A stretch of 64,000 nucleotides of DNA from Boesenbergia rotunda (taxonomy: Eukaryota > Streptophyta > Magnoliopsida > Zingiberales > Zingiberaceae), in the NCBI GenBank assembly GCA_024364735.1, contig JAGFNQ010002586.1, forward strand, positions 40,720 through 104,719, in the 5' to 3' direction. Below are positions 34,941-47,436 of the stretch, one piece after another. Position 1 is the stretch's first letter, and every line of letters starts with the position of its first letter. Under the pieces are notes generated by a model. It made no database searches and was not told where the DNA came from. It was given only the letters and a program-made list of their open reading frames with translations. A program made the position numbers and the translations under genes.

Positions 34941-34952
34941 GGTAAGGAGGAT
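34941..34952 (+). other. PPT of G
   Basis: GGTAAGGAGGAT directly before the 3' LTR. It is shorter and less pure than the copia PPTs in this window. Confidence 0.7.
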
Positions 34953-36544
34953 TGTAACACCCAATAATTTTCGTGAATTATTAGAAATTTTTCTGAATTT
35001 TATAGCATTTTTTTGGATTAAAATAAAAAGAAAAAAATAAGGGGTCGGGCAGGGTTTGATCCCGCGACCACAGGGCAAAGCAAGCCCTTAAGGGCATCCG
35101 GATAACCAGAAGGACAAGGGTATCAAGCACAGAAAAGAAAGGATCGAAATAATGTTATAGGTAAGTTAGGTTTTTTCATGAAGAGGTATTTAAACTTCCA
35201 CTTAAGTTGTGTTAAGACCCCTTTTAGGGTTTCGGGAGGCCGCGCGAGCAGAGGTGAGGAGGCTGCGAAAACAGGGAAAAAGGGGGAGTTTTCTTCCTCC
35301 TTCTTCTTCCTCTTGAAGTAGAGAACCTAGGGCTCCTTCCCTAGGGCCAAGGAGTGAAGTTTTCTCGCAAGGGAAGAGAAGAGGAGCCCTACGCTGGGAT
35401 TTTCGAGATACTTAGTGAGTTTTCATCAAGAAAAGGGTAAGTAGATCACTCACCTGCAATAGAAGTAGTTTCGTATGTAGATTCTCGTTGTAGAACCGTA
35501 ATTTTGTGATCTAAGTGGATACTTTGAGAATATTGTCTTATTTTGTGATTTAAGTTTCTAAAGAATATATGTTCTTATCATAGAACTTGAATTTGAGTAG
35601 GTTTGTATGTATGATCTAAGTATGATAAGACCAAGTTCTTAAAAAGTCCCAAAAATGAGTTTTGGGTTAAGGGCACACAAGGTGCTCGATGAAAGTTCCA
35701 AGTAAGAAAGGTAAAGTTTGTAGTGCAAAATTTATGCAAAAAGAAAGATAGCTTGATAAGTATAAGCATATTGAGTAAGAAAGTATTTTACTTTTGTAAA
35801 GTGACATGTACCGGGCAAATGAGAGGCCCACAGAAAGTTAGAAGGAAGCTCTAATAGGGTGCGATGGCTAGCTACCCCGAAACCTATTAGGGATGCGCGC
35901 ATTGGTACATTGATACCATGGTACAGTGTCAAGGCCTGAGAAAGTTGATTATTATTTTGATGTATATGAGTATATATAAGTGTTTCAATTTCCTTGAGTG
36001 CATGTTTTTGGTTATGTATGTTGACATGGTTATGTTATAAGCATGTTAAAGAGAAAGAGCAAAGAAGATAGTGTTTTAAAGTATGAAAATGTATCATTAG
36101 TAAGTTTCAAAAGAAATCATGAGCATGTTAAGTTTGCAAGTGTTGTGATGATAGTAAATGTTTTCAAGCATGATTGAGCATGATAAGTGTATGAAAGTTC
36201 CCATGTGCAAATATTTCCAAGTGCATGTATTTTGAAGCAAGCATTCTTTGAAAAGAGCATGTTTATCATTTATCGTATGGATTTGTGAGTTAGGATTTAC
36301 TTACTAAGCAATTCGCTTATTAGTTGCATTTCCTTCTATTGCAGATAAAGGTAAAGAAAAAGCACAAGCTATGGAGGCGAACGGGACTTGCATTGATGTT
36401 CAGTGGCGGCGAAACCGTGGAAGAGATCTTTGGGATAAGTCTTAGAGGCATATTGATTTATAGAAACTCATGGTTGATGTTTTGGATTGGTAGGATGTGA
36501 TCACCTTATTTAAACTTTACATGGAGTCAAAGTTGGGTATAAAG
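34953..36544 (+). mobile_element. G 3' LTR, first part
   Basis: It parallels 28350-29938 and is interrupted by H1 at 36545. Confidence 0.9.
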
Positions 36545-36642
36545 TGTTGGTGCAGGAAGCACCATATCGAACCTTGTTTTGATATTGACAAAGGATTCAA
36601 AGTTAAGTGTTATTTGTGATCTAATGTTGTTACTTGAGTGTG

Positions 36643-37015
36643 CAGAAACAAAGTCCTAGCGAAGGGCTGTTAGGCACCTGGAGAAGGGCTGCCAGGAAAC
36701 CAAGTCCTAGCGAAGGGCTGCTAGGCACTTGGCGAAGGGCTGCCAGGAAACAAAGTCCTAGCGAAGGGCTGCTAGGCACCTGGCGAAGGGCTGCCAGGAA
36801 ACCAAGTCCTAGCGAAGGGCTGCTAGGCACCTGGCGAAGGGCTGCCAGGAAACCAAGTCTTAGCGAAGGGCTGCTAGGCACCTGGCGAAGGGCTGCCAGG
36901 AAACCAAGTCCTAGCGAAGGGCTGCTAGGCACCTGGCGAAGGGCTGCCAGGAAACCAAGTCCTAGCAAAGGGCTGCTAGGCACCTGGCGAAGGGCTGCCA
37001 GGAAACAAAGCCCTA
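36643..37015 (+). repeat. 51-bp tandem repeats in H1 5' LTR
   Basis: About seven copies of a unit built from agtcctagcgaagggctgct, aggcacctggcgaagggctg and ccaggaaac. The 3' LTR (43988-44255) has about five. Because 51 is a multiple of three, all frames stay open, which explains the 160-aa ORFs on both strands; these are not genes. Confidence 0.92.
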
Positions 37016-37404
37016 GCGAAGGAATGCTAGGCACCGAGCGAAGGGCAGATCGGCCTCCAAGACCTGACAAAGGACCATCAGGCAAAAGTCCAACCAGAGG
37101 AACGGTTGGCATCAGGTAAATTCTCCCGAGAGGAGTAGGTGAGGACGCGTTCCCCGTCGAGGGAACAGTAGGCGTCGGTTCGACCTAGGGCTCCATTTTG
37201 GAGACCAAAGTCAGAACCAAGACAGCTAAGGCTGTATAAACTAATAATTAATTGTTTTATTGTGTTTTGGACTAACCCTGGATGCAGGACCGAAGGAACA
37301 TGTGTCTGCAACTCAGAGAGCCTCAAAGGAGTGAGGCAGCAGCTGAGCAGGGCGCCCCCAAGGTGAACCAGAACCAAGTGAAGTAAAAAGGGCTTCGACT
37401 GCTT

Positions 37405-37690
37405 ACTAGGCAGGGCGCCCTCAGCAGCCAGGGAGCCCTCAGCAGCCAAGGCGCCTCCAGCCCAAGACTGCGAAGCTCCAGCCTTATCCACAGACGAGAT
37501 TTCTGCGCGGAAGAAGTCAGCCAAGGCGCCCTCTACGACCAAGGCGCCCCCGTGGTCAAACTTAATCCCTGTTCGAGCGGGATAGAAGTTGACCGAGCAA
37601 TCTGCAGATCGCCTGACACGTGGCAGGGCGCCCCCGACGTCCAGGGCGCCCTAGGTGCTATAAATAGCACCCCTCGACCCCAAGCTTCAA
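37405..37690 (+). promoter_or_regulatory. H1 U3 promoter: GGCGCC ladder, G-box, TATA
   Basis: GGCGCC or near forms recur every 18 bp in groups (same groups at 44594-44911 in the 3' LTR). Then gacacgtggc near 37615, another GGCGCC pair, and tataaata near 37669 followed by CCCCTCGACCCC, the likely start region. Confidence 0.65.
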
Positions 37691-37893
37691 ATCAACTTCA
37701 TACAAAAGCTTCCATAAACTTCTGTGCTCACGCCTTGTTCCAGAAACTGCCCAACTCGAGCAACGACGTCCTGCTGCTCCGGAAAGTCAACCTACAACCG
37801 GACGTCGGTAACAGAAGAAATTTCGTTTAAAAGTTTATAGTGCTATACTTGTAAATCTCTTTCTGTAAACTAATTTTGCGTTCATATAGAATT

Positions 37894-37923
37894 GCCCAAA
37901 GTAAACGATCAACGATCGTGGGC
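37894..37923 (+). other. conserved U5 stem-loop (H1 copy, compensatory change)
   Basis: Outer GCCCA/TGGGC, inner ACGATC-aac-GATCGT. A and H2 have ACGGTC/GACCGT, so the fourth pair changed from G-C to A-T on both arms. The 3' LTR copy is at 45155-45184. Confidence 0.65.
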
Positions 37924-38079
37924 CTTGGAGTAGGAGTCGACCTAGGCTCCGAACCAAGTAAAAAATACTGTGTTCGCGTGTGTTATTTATTTCCGCTGTG
38001 CAAATTACTCTCTCCATAAATTCGAAAAGTTTTGTCGATATTCACCCCCCCCTCTATCGACTCTATCGATCCAACATAA

Positions 38080-39168
38080 AGTTCCTGGAGAAGTCTACCG
38101 CTATTCTCCGACGAGAACTTCAATTCTTGGAGAAGTCTAATGGAGTTCCATCTGAAGGCCCATATGGACATATGGATGATCATACAAACAGGGTTCTCCC
38201 TCCCCACAGAAGATGGAACATCGATCGCTTGGGACAAATTGGATGAACCAACTCTGAGGAAGATTGAGACTGATGCCAAGGCAACAGCAATTTTACAATG
38301 CGGCCTGACCAATGAAGAATTGAAGCGGGTCGGGTCCTTCAGATGTGCTAGACAAATCTGGGAAAAACTGATTGACCTTCATCAAGAGATCTCAGATGAA
38401 GAAGAAGATCAGGTAAGCTATCTTGCCCTTTCGGTCCAAGCACAAACAGCCGAGTCAGAGTCTGAACCCGAATCCAAAGTCGAACCAGAATCAGACGACG
38501 AATTAACTAAGACGGTAACTAATTTTGAATTCTTTTCAAAATTTGAATTAAATAATCAAACAGATACTGTAATGGTCGAGGAAGGGGTAAACTCTTTTGC
38601 AGGGAAAAATCTTAAAGAACCACCAAAGAAGGAGCTTCAACTAGTACCCGAGTCCGACTCAGACACAGAATCAGAAGATGAGCCTAGATCCAAGATGGCA
38701 AGAATCAAGGGGGAGATTCCCAATATGGAACCAAAAGGTAAAAGTGTAAAATCAGATTTTAAAAATCATGTAATTTGTTACACATGCAGGGAGAGAGGCC
38801 ACTACCAAAGTGAGTGTCCTACTCGTAAGATTCAAACGACACCAGTTCCAAAAGCACGAAGGGACAAAAGTCGCATCCAATGCTTCAAGTGCCAGGAGTT
38901 CGGGCATTACCAACGTGAATGCACAGATAAAAGAGCTACCAAGAATGCCGGACAAACGATCGACAAAGGTAAATTTACAGTATTTGAAAATCCGTTATTT
39001 ACCTTGAATAATGTGATTGATTCATGTAACTTAATTAAAGCAAACTTCAGAAAATTGAAACAAGAAAATGAAACCCTAAAACATAAGGTCAATAAGTTAG
39101 AAAATTTAATTCATAATCTTGCTGATTTTGAAAATCCGGAGTATTACTCCAATTGTGACCTTACTTAG
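38080..39168 (+). pseudogene. H1 gag, 5'-truncated, two CCHC knuckles
   Basis: Homology to H2 gag begins at 38095 (PLFSDENFNSWRSLMEFHLK) and runs through IIQTGF, GTSIAWDKLDEPTLRKIETD and QCGLTNEEL. Acidic linkers follow, then knuckles CYTCRERGHYQSEC (near 38780) and CFKCQEFGHYQREC (near 38885) and a coiled-coil-like C-terminus. The frame is open to TAG at 39166. The original ATG, leader and PBS were lost between the LTR and 38095. The first internal Met is at 38140 (342 aa). Confidence 0.88.
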
Positions 39169-39240
39169 ACAATTGCTTGTTTTAATTATGTATTTCTTTT
39201 TATTTTTGTTTTTTTTGCTTAAATAGTTTAAGGACTGAAC

Positions 39241-39540
39241 CAACTTAACTGAAATTTGAACAACATAGTATTGGGTGGAGGTGAGATGATAGTAAGTTAG
39301 GGAAACCAATTTTAATAAGGTCAAGTCTACTTGATCTCTTTAGACTAGTGAAACTAGCCGAAGCTACCGATCCAAGACCCAAACTAGTTAGACCAGAAGT
39401 TATCAAAAAGTAATTTTGAAGATGAAATTTCACTAAAAGGCTTTGTCTAGGAAAGGGTTGATGATCCAATAAGGCTACGGCCAAAGAAGGCCTAGTGCCT
39501 CGCCAAGACCTGGAAGCCAATTTTTGAAATTCAAATTCAA
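39241..39540 (+). other. conserved spacer block 1 (H1 copy)
   Basis: Highly similar to 59090-59340 (H2) and, in reverse, to 4217-4530 (A) and 46915-47225 (B). It begins near ttgaacaacatagta and ends near acctggaagccaa. No intact frame is shared by all copies. Confidence 0.7.
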
Positions 39541-39779
39541 TTTACTCTTTGTTAAATTCAAATCTAACACAAATTTTCAGTTAATTTTAGATTCAAATAT
39601 CTCTTTTCAAAATAAATTTAAATTGGGTTTAAAAAAAAATTAATTTAACTTTTCAAAATAAATCATGGCCTTTTCAAAATAAATCTTTCTATTAAAATAT
39701 GCATCTCACAAAACAATTAAGGATATCCTGTTTTGTCACTTAGAAATGGGTGAGATGCTTAGGACCTAAAAGTTGATTC

Positions 39780-40215
39780 CAACCCAACCAAATTCAAATT
39801 AATTAAACTCAATTAAATCTTAATTTAATCAATTAAATCCAATTAAATCTTAATTAAATCAATTAAATCCAATTAAATCTTAATTAAATTAATTAAATCC
39901 AATTAAATCTTAATAAATTCAAGTAAACTCAATTAAATCTTAATAAATTCAATTAAACTCAATTAAATCTTAATAAATTCAATTAAACTCAATTAAATCT
40001 TAATAAATTCAATTAAACTCAATTAAATCTTAATAAATTCAAGTAAACTCAATTAAATCTTAATAAATTCAATTAAACTCAATTAAATCTTAATAAATTC
40101 AAGTAAACTCAATTAAATCTTAATAAATTCAATTAAACTCAATTAAATCTTAATTAAATTAAATGTTAATTAAATCAATTCAATTAAATCTTAATTAAAT
40201 CAATTAAATTCTATT
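39780..40215 (+). repeat. 30-bp AT-rich minisatellite
   Basis: A unit of aattaaatcttaataaattc plus aattaaactc or aagtaaactc, nearly perfect for at least eight copies between 39900 and 40150, with shorter variants at both sides. Confidence 0.92.
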
Positions 40216-40565
40216 AAATCTTAATCAATTTAATCAAATTGAAAATAATTTTTCTCAAATTCAACTTAATTAATTATTCTCAAAATTCAATTTAATTATT
40301 GTCAATCATTTATTTTCAAAGTTAAAATATTTGTCTCACAAAACCCATAAGGTTAACATGCTTGATCACGAAGAACTGGGTGAGACATCTAGGACCTAAA
40401 AGCATAACTCACTATCCTTTTAATAAATAAAAAGGTTTGAAAAAATTATTCAAAATTTTTCAAATTCAGTTTACTGTACCCTCCTTTTCATCTCTATTTT
40501 TTAAAATATTGAATTTCATGTTAAAATAAACCCATTTTAAATAGAATCTTGTTTGGTTTAGTTAT

Positions 40566-40650
40566 TGATTGGTAAAACATAGTCAACTGAGTCAAGCTTG
40601 GGGAACACAGTCAAACCCTAGTCAACATAGTCAAACCTGGTCAACACTGA
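40566..40650 (+). repeat. GTCAA (W-box type) array in H1
   Basis: Repeated agtcaac and gtcaaac words every 8 to 17 bp. The complement is TTGAC, the WRKY W-box core. The same array is at 59765-59842 (H2) and 63620-63690 (D). Confidence 0.6.
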
Positions 40651-40704
40651 AGTTCCTTAAAGAACTTAGATAAAAGTTAGACTGTGTCAGATACAGGGGG
40701 AGTT

Positions 40705-43627
40705 TCTTTTAATACTTTTCAAAAAATTAAATTATTTTTTAAAAACCTTATGTTCTAAATCTTATTATCATCTTGATAAGGTTTTCAAAAATTGATTCAA
40801 AAACCTTCGTATACTACTATCGGTTTGAAAAATTATCATCATTTCAAAATATTTTTTGAAAACAATTTTCAAAAATGTATCTCCTTAAAGTTATCATACT
40901 CAGAAGATTACTCAAAATTATTCTTTTGATTTTAATAAACCCTAAAGACATAGAGGAAGGTCCACTGCATGATTTACAACGACTCCTAGGATGTGTCAAA
41001 TTTAGGGGGAGTGTGAGTCAAAAGAACAATTTCTGAATTTTTTTTGGTAATTATTTGTTTTGAAATTGTTAGATAAATTCCTTTGATCTGAACTGAACCC
41101 TAAAGACTAGAGGAAGAATACTTGTGGTCAACAAGCTTCCGAGGACTATATCAAATTTAGGGGGAGGTTAAATTAAATGAATTATTGAACATTTCAAAAT
41201 AATATGTTTTAATACATTAAGTTTTCAAAATTCTTTTGAAAATACAAGTAATTTGCCTTTAAAAATATGGTTTAGTAAATCATTTTTGAAATACCTTTAA
41301 AAATAATATTTGCTTGAATCTTGAGAATTTCCAGGACACTTAGGAAAATGTCCTTGTAGTTAACAAGGGTTCCTAGGATTGTGTCAGACTGGAAAAGAAA
41401 CCAAGTCAAGTAATTTTTCTTTAATATTTTAAAAGTACTTATGTTTTTCAAATTCATAATATCTTTCAAAATACTTATGCCTTTCAAAAGCTTAATAAAG
41501 TACTTGCATTCTTGTGCATTTTTCAAAATATTCAGAATAAGTAAAGTTATTGCTTATCATATACACTTGACTCCAATTATGATTTTGAGCATAAATTTTT
41601 CAGACTTTCTAAATTTTTTTTAAATTATCATAACACTTGACATTACTTCGCTCAATTTTTTTTACAAGCTCTGATACACAAATTTAAATGTCTTTCAAAA
41701 TATATTTTACAAATTTTTTATTGATATATGACCAAGGGGGAGAGTAGGAAAAGTGAAATTAAAAATTAATTTCTTTCTTAAACTTTTTCCCCTTTTCAAA
41801 GAAAGTGTTTCTTAGAATGGTCTAAAACATAAGGAGAAAAATTTCACATTAAGGGGAAGAGAAAAAGGAAAGAGAGAAAGGAATTTTTTTTAAAGTGCTT
41901 CAAAAATTTCAAAGTATTTCTAAGTGTTTTTCAAACTTTTTGAGTACATATTTTTCTCCTAAGTAAAATTTTCCTTAGTAAACAAATTTATTCCCAATTC
42001 TCAAAATTTGAAACTTTGTTTAAGGGAAATCTAGCTTCAAAATTTTGCCTAAATTTTGAAAAATGTTGCCTAAAATTTGAAACAAGTTTTGTTAGTGAAA
42101 ATGCTTTTACTCGATTTTTTTTTAAAACACTTTGTTAAAGACATGAAGCACTTAGGAAAACTCAAANTCTTTTAATACTTTTCAAAAATTAAATTATTTT
42201 TTTAAAAACCTTATGTTCTAAATCTTATTATCATCTTGATAAGGTTTTCAAAAATTGATTCAAAAACCTTCGTATACTACTATCGGTTTGAAAATTATCA
42301 TCATTTCAAAATATTTTTTGAAACAATTTTCAAAAATGTATCTCCTTAAAGTTATCATACTCAGAAGATTACTCAAAATTATTCTTTTGATTTTAATAAA
42401 CCCTAAAGACATAGAGGAAGGTCCACTGCATGATTTACAACGACTCCTAGGATGTGTCAAATTTAGGGGGAGTGTGAGTCAAAAGAACAATTTCTGAATT
42501 TTTTTTGGTAATTATTTGTTTTGAAATTGTTAGATAAATTCCTTTGATCTGAACTGAACCCTAAAGACTAGAGGAAGAATACTTGTGGTCAACAAGCTTC
42601 CGAGGACTATATCAAATTTAGGGGGAGGTTAAATTAAATGAATTATTGAACATTTCAAAATAATATGTTTTAATACATTAAGTTTTCAAAATTCTTTTGA
42701 AAATACAAGTAATTTGCCTTTAAAAATATGGTTTAGTAAATCATTTTTGAAATACCTTTAAAAATAATATTTGCTTGAATCTTGAGAATTTCCAGGACAC
42801 TTAGGAAAATGTCCTTGTAGTTAACAAGGGTTCCTAGGATTGTGTCAGACTGGAAAAGAAACCAAGTCAAGTAATTTTTCTTTAATATTTTAAAAGTACT
42901 TATGTTTTTCAAATTCATAATATCTTTCAAAATACTTATGCCTTTCAAAAGCTTAATAAAGTACTTGCATTCTTGTGCATTTTTCAAAATATTCAGAATA
43001 AGTAAAGTTATTGCTTATCATATACACTTGACTCCAATTATGATTTTGAGCATAAATTTTTCAGACTTTCTAAATTTTTTTTAAATTATCATAACACTTG
43101 ACATTACTTCGCTCAATTTTTTTTACAAGCTCTGATACACAAATTTAAATGTCTTTCAAAATATATTTTACAAATTTTTTATTGATATATGACCAAGGGG
43201 GAGAGTAGGAAAAGTGAAATTAAAAATTAATTTCTTTCTTAAACTTTTTCCCCTTTTCAAAGAAAGTGTTTCTTAGAATGGTCTAAAACATAAGGAGAAA
43301 AATTTCACATTAAGGGGAAGAGAAAAAGGAAAGAGAGAAAGGAATTTTTTTTAAAGTGCTTCAAAAATTTCAAAGTATTTCTAAGTGTTTTTCAAACTTT
43401 TTGAGTACATATTTTTCTCCTAAGTAAAATTTTCCTTAGTAAACAAATTTATTCCCAATTCTCAAAATTTGAAACTTTGTTTAAGGGAAATCTAGCTTCA
43501 AAATTTTGCCTAAATTTTGAAAAATGTTGCCTAAAATTTGAAACAAGTTTTGTTAGTGAAAATGCTTTTACTCGATTTTTTTTTAAAACACTTTGTTAAA
43601 GACATGAAGCACTTAGGAAAACTCAAA
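40705..43627. repeat. 1.46-kb direct duplication around a single N (probable assembly artefact)
   Basis: 40705-42166 and 42168-43627 look the same apart from homopolymer length differences (for example near 40727 versus 42189, and 40835 versus 42296). The break point is the only ambiguous base in the window, N at 42167. This is what results when two overlapping contig ends are joined by a gap without merging. Content: A/T-rich non-coding interior of H1. Identical 84-aa and 60-aa ORFs in both copies have no meaning. Confidence 0.88.
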
Positions 43628-43874
43628 AATCCCTGTTAGATACCCTGAACACCCATGTTTGTTTTTGATATATGTCAAAGGGGGAGGAAAGGCCAAAGTT
43701 AAGGATTTTGCAAGTATTCAGGGTTTTAGGGGGAGTATGGGAAAAAAAAATTTTTGAAGATAAATTTTTTTTGATATACTTCATTGTGTTTTTTCATACA
43801 CTTCATTGTGTTTTTACCTTCTTTTATTAACTGTTATAAGTTTTTACTTAACTTTGAATTGTGTTGCCATAAAT

Positions 43875-43889
43875 CAAAAAGGGGGAGAT
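43875..43889 (+). other. PPT of H1
   Basis: CAAAAAGGGGGAGAT before the 3' LTR, identical in type to E and H2. Confidence 0.85.
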
Positions 43890-45336
43890 TGTTGGTGCAG
43901 GAAGCACCATATCGAACCTTGTTTTGATATTGGCAAAGGATTCAAAGTTAAGTGTTATTTATGATCTAATGTTGTTACTTGAGTGTGCAGAAACAAAGTC
44001 CTAGCGAAGGGCTGTTAGGCACCTGGCGAAGGGCTGCCAGGAAACCAAGTCCAAGCGAAGGGCTGCTAGGCACCTGGCGAAGGGCTGCCAGGAAACAAAG
44101 TCCTAGTGAAGGGCTGCTAGGTACCTGGCGAAGGGCTGCCAGGAAACCAAGTCCTAGCGAAGGGCTACTAGGCACCTGGCGAAGGGCTGCCAGGAAACCA
44201 AGTCCTAGCGAGGGGCTGCTAGGCACCTGGCGAAGGGCTGCAAGGAAACAAAGCCCTAGCGAAGGAATGCTAGGCACCGAGCGAAGGGCAGCTCGGCCTC
44301 CAAGACCTGACAAAGGACCATCAGGCAAAAGTCCAACCAGAGGAACGGTTGGCATCAGGTAAATTCTCCCGAGAGGAGTAGGTGAGGACGCGTTCGCCGT
44401 CGAGGGAACAGTAGGCGTCGGTTCGACCTAGGGCTCCATTTTGGAGACCAAAGTCAGAACCAAGACAGCTAAGGCTGTATAAACTAATAATTAATTGTTT
44501 TATTGTGTTTTGGACTAACCCTGGATGCAGGACCGAAGGAACGTGTGTCTGCAACTCAGAGAGCCTCAAAGGAGTGAGGCAGCAGCTGAGCAGGGCGCCC
44601 TGAGTGTCCAGGGCGCCCCCAAGGTGAACCAGAACCAAGTGAAGCAAAAAGGGCTTCAGCTGCTCAGCAGCCAGGGCGCCCTCAGCAGCCAGGGCGCCCT
44701 CAGCAGGCAAGGCGCCTCCAGCCCAAGACTGCGAAGCTCCAGCCTTATCCACAGACGAGATTTCTGCGCGGAATAAGTCAGCCAAGGCGCCCTCTACGAC
44801 CAAGGCGCCCCCGTGGTCAAACTTAATCCCTGTTCGAGCGGGATAGAAGTTGACCGAGCAATCTGCGGATCGCCTGACACGTGGCAGGGCGCCCCCGACG
44901 TCCAGGGCGCCCTAGGTGCTATAAATAGCACCCCTCGACCCCAAGCTTCAAATCAACTTTATACAAAAGCTTCCATACTCTTCTGTGCTCACGTCTTGTT
45001 CCAGAAATTGCCCAACTCAAGCGACGACGTCCTGCTGCTCCGGAAAGTCAACCTACAACTAGACGTCGGTAACAGAAGAAATTTCGTTTAAAAGTTTATA
45101 GTGCTATACTTGTAAATCTCTTTCTGTAAACTGATTTTGCGTTCATATAGAATTGCCCAAAGTGAACGATCAACGATCGTGGGCCTTGGAGTAGGAGTCG
45201 ACCTAGGCTCCGAACCAAGTAAAAAATACTGTGTTCGCGTGTGTTATTTATTTCCGCTGTGCAAATTACTCTCTCCATAAATTCGAAAAGTTTTTTCGAT
45301 ATTCACCCCCCCTCTATCGACTCTATCGATCCAACA
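43890..45336 (+). mobile_element. H1 3' LTR
   Basis: 1447 bp, with fewer 51-bp repeats than the 5' LTR but more complete GGCGCC groups (44594, 44612; 44675, 44693, 44711; 44786, 44804; 44888, 44906). Confidence 0.92.
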
Positions 45337-45889
45337 CAAAGTTAGTAGAGATTGCATGTGTTTTGATAAGTTTGTTAAATTTCGTAGAAATCCTAATTTC
45401 AAGTTATTGGATTCGTTTTGAGTTGTTAAGATGCTTATAAAACTAGTATGGAGTTTAGATTTGGAGTTGTTTCATTGTATGTCTTGAAAGTATATGATTT
45501 GTGGATCTTTGGAAATGGTTTTCAGATCTGAAATGCAGGTTTTTCAGGCGTGCCAGTCGACTGGTTCAGAACCAGTCGACTGTGATATCGAACAGAACCT
45601 TCTGTTCGATGCACCAGTCGACTGGCTATCTATCAGTCGACTGGCACCATTGAAAAGAAAGTCTTGTAGGGCAGATGGTTAGTGCTTTAGTTTTACAACT
45701 AAGAGGTCTAGGGGTCAAATCCTTGCAAAGCAAATAAAATGAAAGTTTATTTTTAAAAGAAAAAAAATCAGAGCAAGTTAAGGGAAGTCAAGTAGTTGTA
45801 ACCTAAGGCTAAGAATAAGGTAAAGTTAAGGTTAAGTAAAAGTGACGTTACCTTTAAGGGAGAGAAGTTAAGGTTAAGGGGTCGTCACA
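45337..45889 (+). mobile_element. G 3' LTR, second part
   Basis: It matches 29938-30487 and includes the CAGTCGACTG pairs and the tRNA-like stretch. It ends gtcgtcaca before TSD aaagg. Confidence 0.9.
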
Positions 45890-47436
45890 AAAGGCATTTT
45901 CCTAAGTGTCCTGAAAAAATTCTCCAGATTCAAGTAAGTATTATTTCCAAAGGTATTCCAAAAAAAAAAAAATTTTGAAAGTGAAGAAAAATGATAGTAT
46001 TTTAAAAAAATTACTTCTGTTTTTAAATGGAATTTAAAAATACAGTGCATGCAAATATATTATTTTGTTATTAAATGATTCTTTAAATTTGACCTCCCTC
46101 TAAATTTGACCCAGTCGTAGGAAGCTTGTTGACTACAAGCGATCTTCCTCTAAGTCTTAAGGTTTGATTCAAATTATAAGAACTATCTAATAATTTTGCA
46201 AAAATATTTGTTAGAAATAATTTCTTTTTGATTTAGACTCCCCCTAAATTTGACACATCCTAGGAGTCCTTGTAGATCATGAAATAGACCTCCTCTATGT
46301 TTTTAGGGTTTATCAAAATCAAAAGAGTGAACGACATTTTGAGTGTGGTAATTCTCAAGTAGACAATTTTCAAAAATACAATTTAGAATGATGATAATTT
46401 TAAAGCATAAACCTTTTTCGAAAAACCTAAGTGATAATAATTTTTCAAGCACGGTTTTCAAAAAACCAAAAAAATCTTTTAAAAGGATAAGACACTCCCC
46501 CTGTATCCAACACCGTTTGACTTTATCTAAATGCCTTAAAGGACTTTAGTGTCGACCTAAGAGGCTTGTGTCTAATTGTGTAAGTCAAACAAATTATTGA
46601 AAAAGACATAATTTTGAAAACATATAATATATTAGCAATCAGACAAGCATGAAATTCATAAAAACATTATTATGTTGAAGCACTATTCTGAAAATAGATT
46701 TTTAAAAAAATATTCTAAGAATTTTGGAAAACAATTTTTGAAAAGCATTTTTCAATTTATTAGTCCTTAACATCTCACCCCTTTTAGATGTCTCAGTACA
46801 AGCAAGCATGGTTGCCTTATGGGTGTATTGTGATATGCTTGAATAATTTTCTTTGAATTTAATCTATGATTTAATTAAAACTTGTGTTAGATTCAAATTT
46901 ATCAAATAGTAAATTAAATTTGAGTTTCGATAATTGGCTTCCAAGTCTTAGCAAGGCACAGAGGTCTTCTTTGGTTATAGCCTTATTTGAGCAACAACTC
47001 TTTCTTTGACAAAGTCTTTTACTGAAAGTTCATTTTCAAATTACTTTTTGAAAAATTTTGGTCTAACTAGCTTAGGTTTTGGATCGGTAGCTTCGACTAG
47101 TTCCACCAGACTAAACAGACCAAGTAGGTTACGTCTTATCTCACTTGACCTTATTAGAAGGCTTCCCTAACGTACTATCATTTCACCTCTACCTAATAAT
47201 ATGTTATTCAAGTTTCAATTAGTCTTTTTCCTATAACCGTTCTAAATCATGCATAAAATTAAACATGAATGTCAAGACATATATATATAAAAAATAGCAA
47301 ATGCATGAGCATGACAGTTATGCATGAGTCAAATAATTCAAAACATTTTACTTTAAGTTTTGAATAATGTATCAAATTCTTGATTTGATACATGTCGTGT
47401 GAACCCGCGAATATGCCAACCTACTTTGACATATTT
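45890..47436 (-). other. B interior, non-coding, with conserved block 1
   Basis: AT-rich. In minus sense it runs parallel to the H1/H2 interior (tagggggagt and tgtgtcaaa words near 46250 and 46490). Block 1 is at 46915-47225. No pol motif seen. Confidence 0.65.

Larger units (their letters stand above)
36545..38076 (+). mobile_element. H1 5' LTR
   Basis: 1532 bp. Order: U3 start, 51-bp tandem repeats, GGCGCC sites, G-box (37617), TATA (37668), U5 stem-loop (37894-37923), and a C-rich end before CTCTATCGA. It is longer than the 3' LTR by about two repeat units. Confidence 0.9.
36545..45336 (+). mobile_element. H1, gag-only LTR retrotransposon
   Basis: LTRs 36545-38076 and 43890-45336, TGTTGGTGCAGG...GATCCAACA. 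TSD taaag/caaag; the G 5' LTR shows caaag to be the original. It has gag, a long non-coding interior and a PPT, but no pol. The PBS and gag start are deleted (38077-38094). The interior is inflated by a suspect 1.46-kb duplication next to an N. Family member H2 lies at 56519-63276. Confidence 0.9.
28350..45889 (+). mobile_element. G, Ty3/gypsy chromovirus (Tekay/Del-like), carrying H1
   Basis: 5' LTR 28350-30487, PBS 30491, gag remnant, protease remnant, RT, RNase H, integrase, chromodomain-like tail, PPT 34941-34952, 3' LTR 34953-36544 plus 45337-45889. The order PR-RT-RH-INT is that of Ty3/gypsy. The tail after integrase (PIQIIDRTDKKLRNK, VLWLNQKYEEATWE, YPELF) is typical of the Tekay/Del clade. 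Several stops, frameshifts and deletions make it inactive. The LTRs differ by a few percent by eye, so insertion is moderately old. Confidence 0.92.

Noticed and set aside
36630..37119. 160-aa ORFs on both strands with a 17-residue repeat
   Set aside because: They arise from the 51-bp tandem repeat in the H1 LTR, whose length is a multiple of three. They recur, shortened, in the 3' LTR on both strands, and nothing indicates coding.
41272..42987. Two identical 84-aa ORFs as conserved genes
   Set aside because: They are copies within the suspected assembly duplication around N 42167, in AT-rich non-coding DNA.
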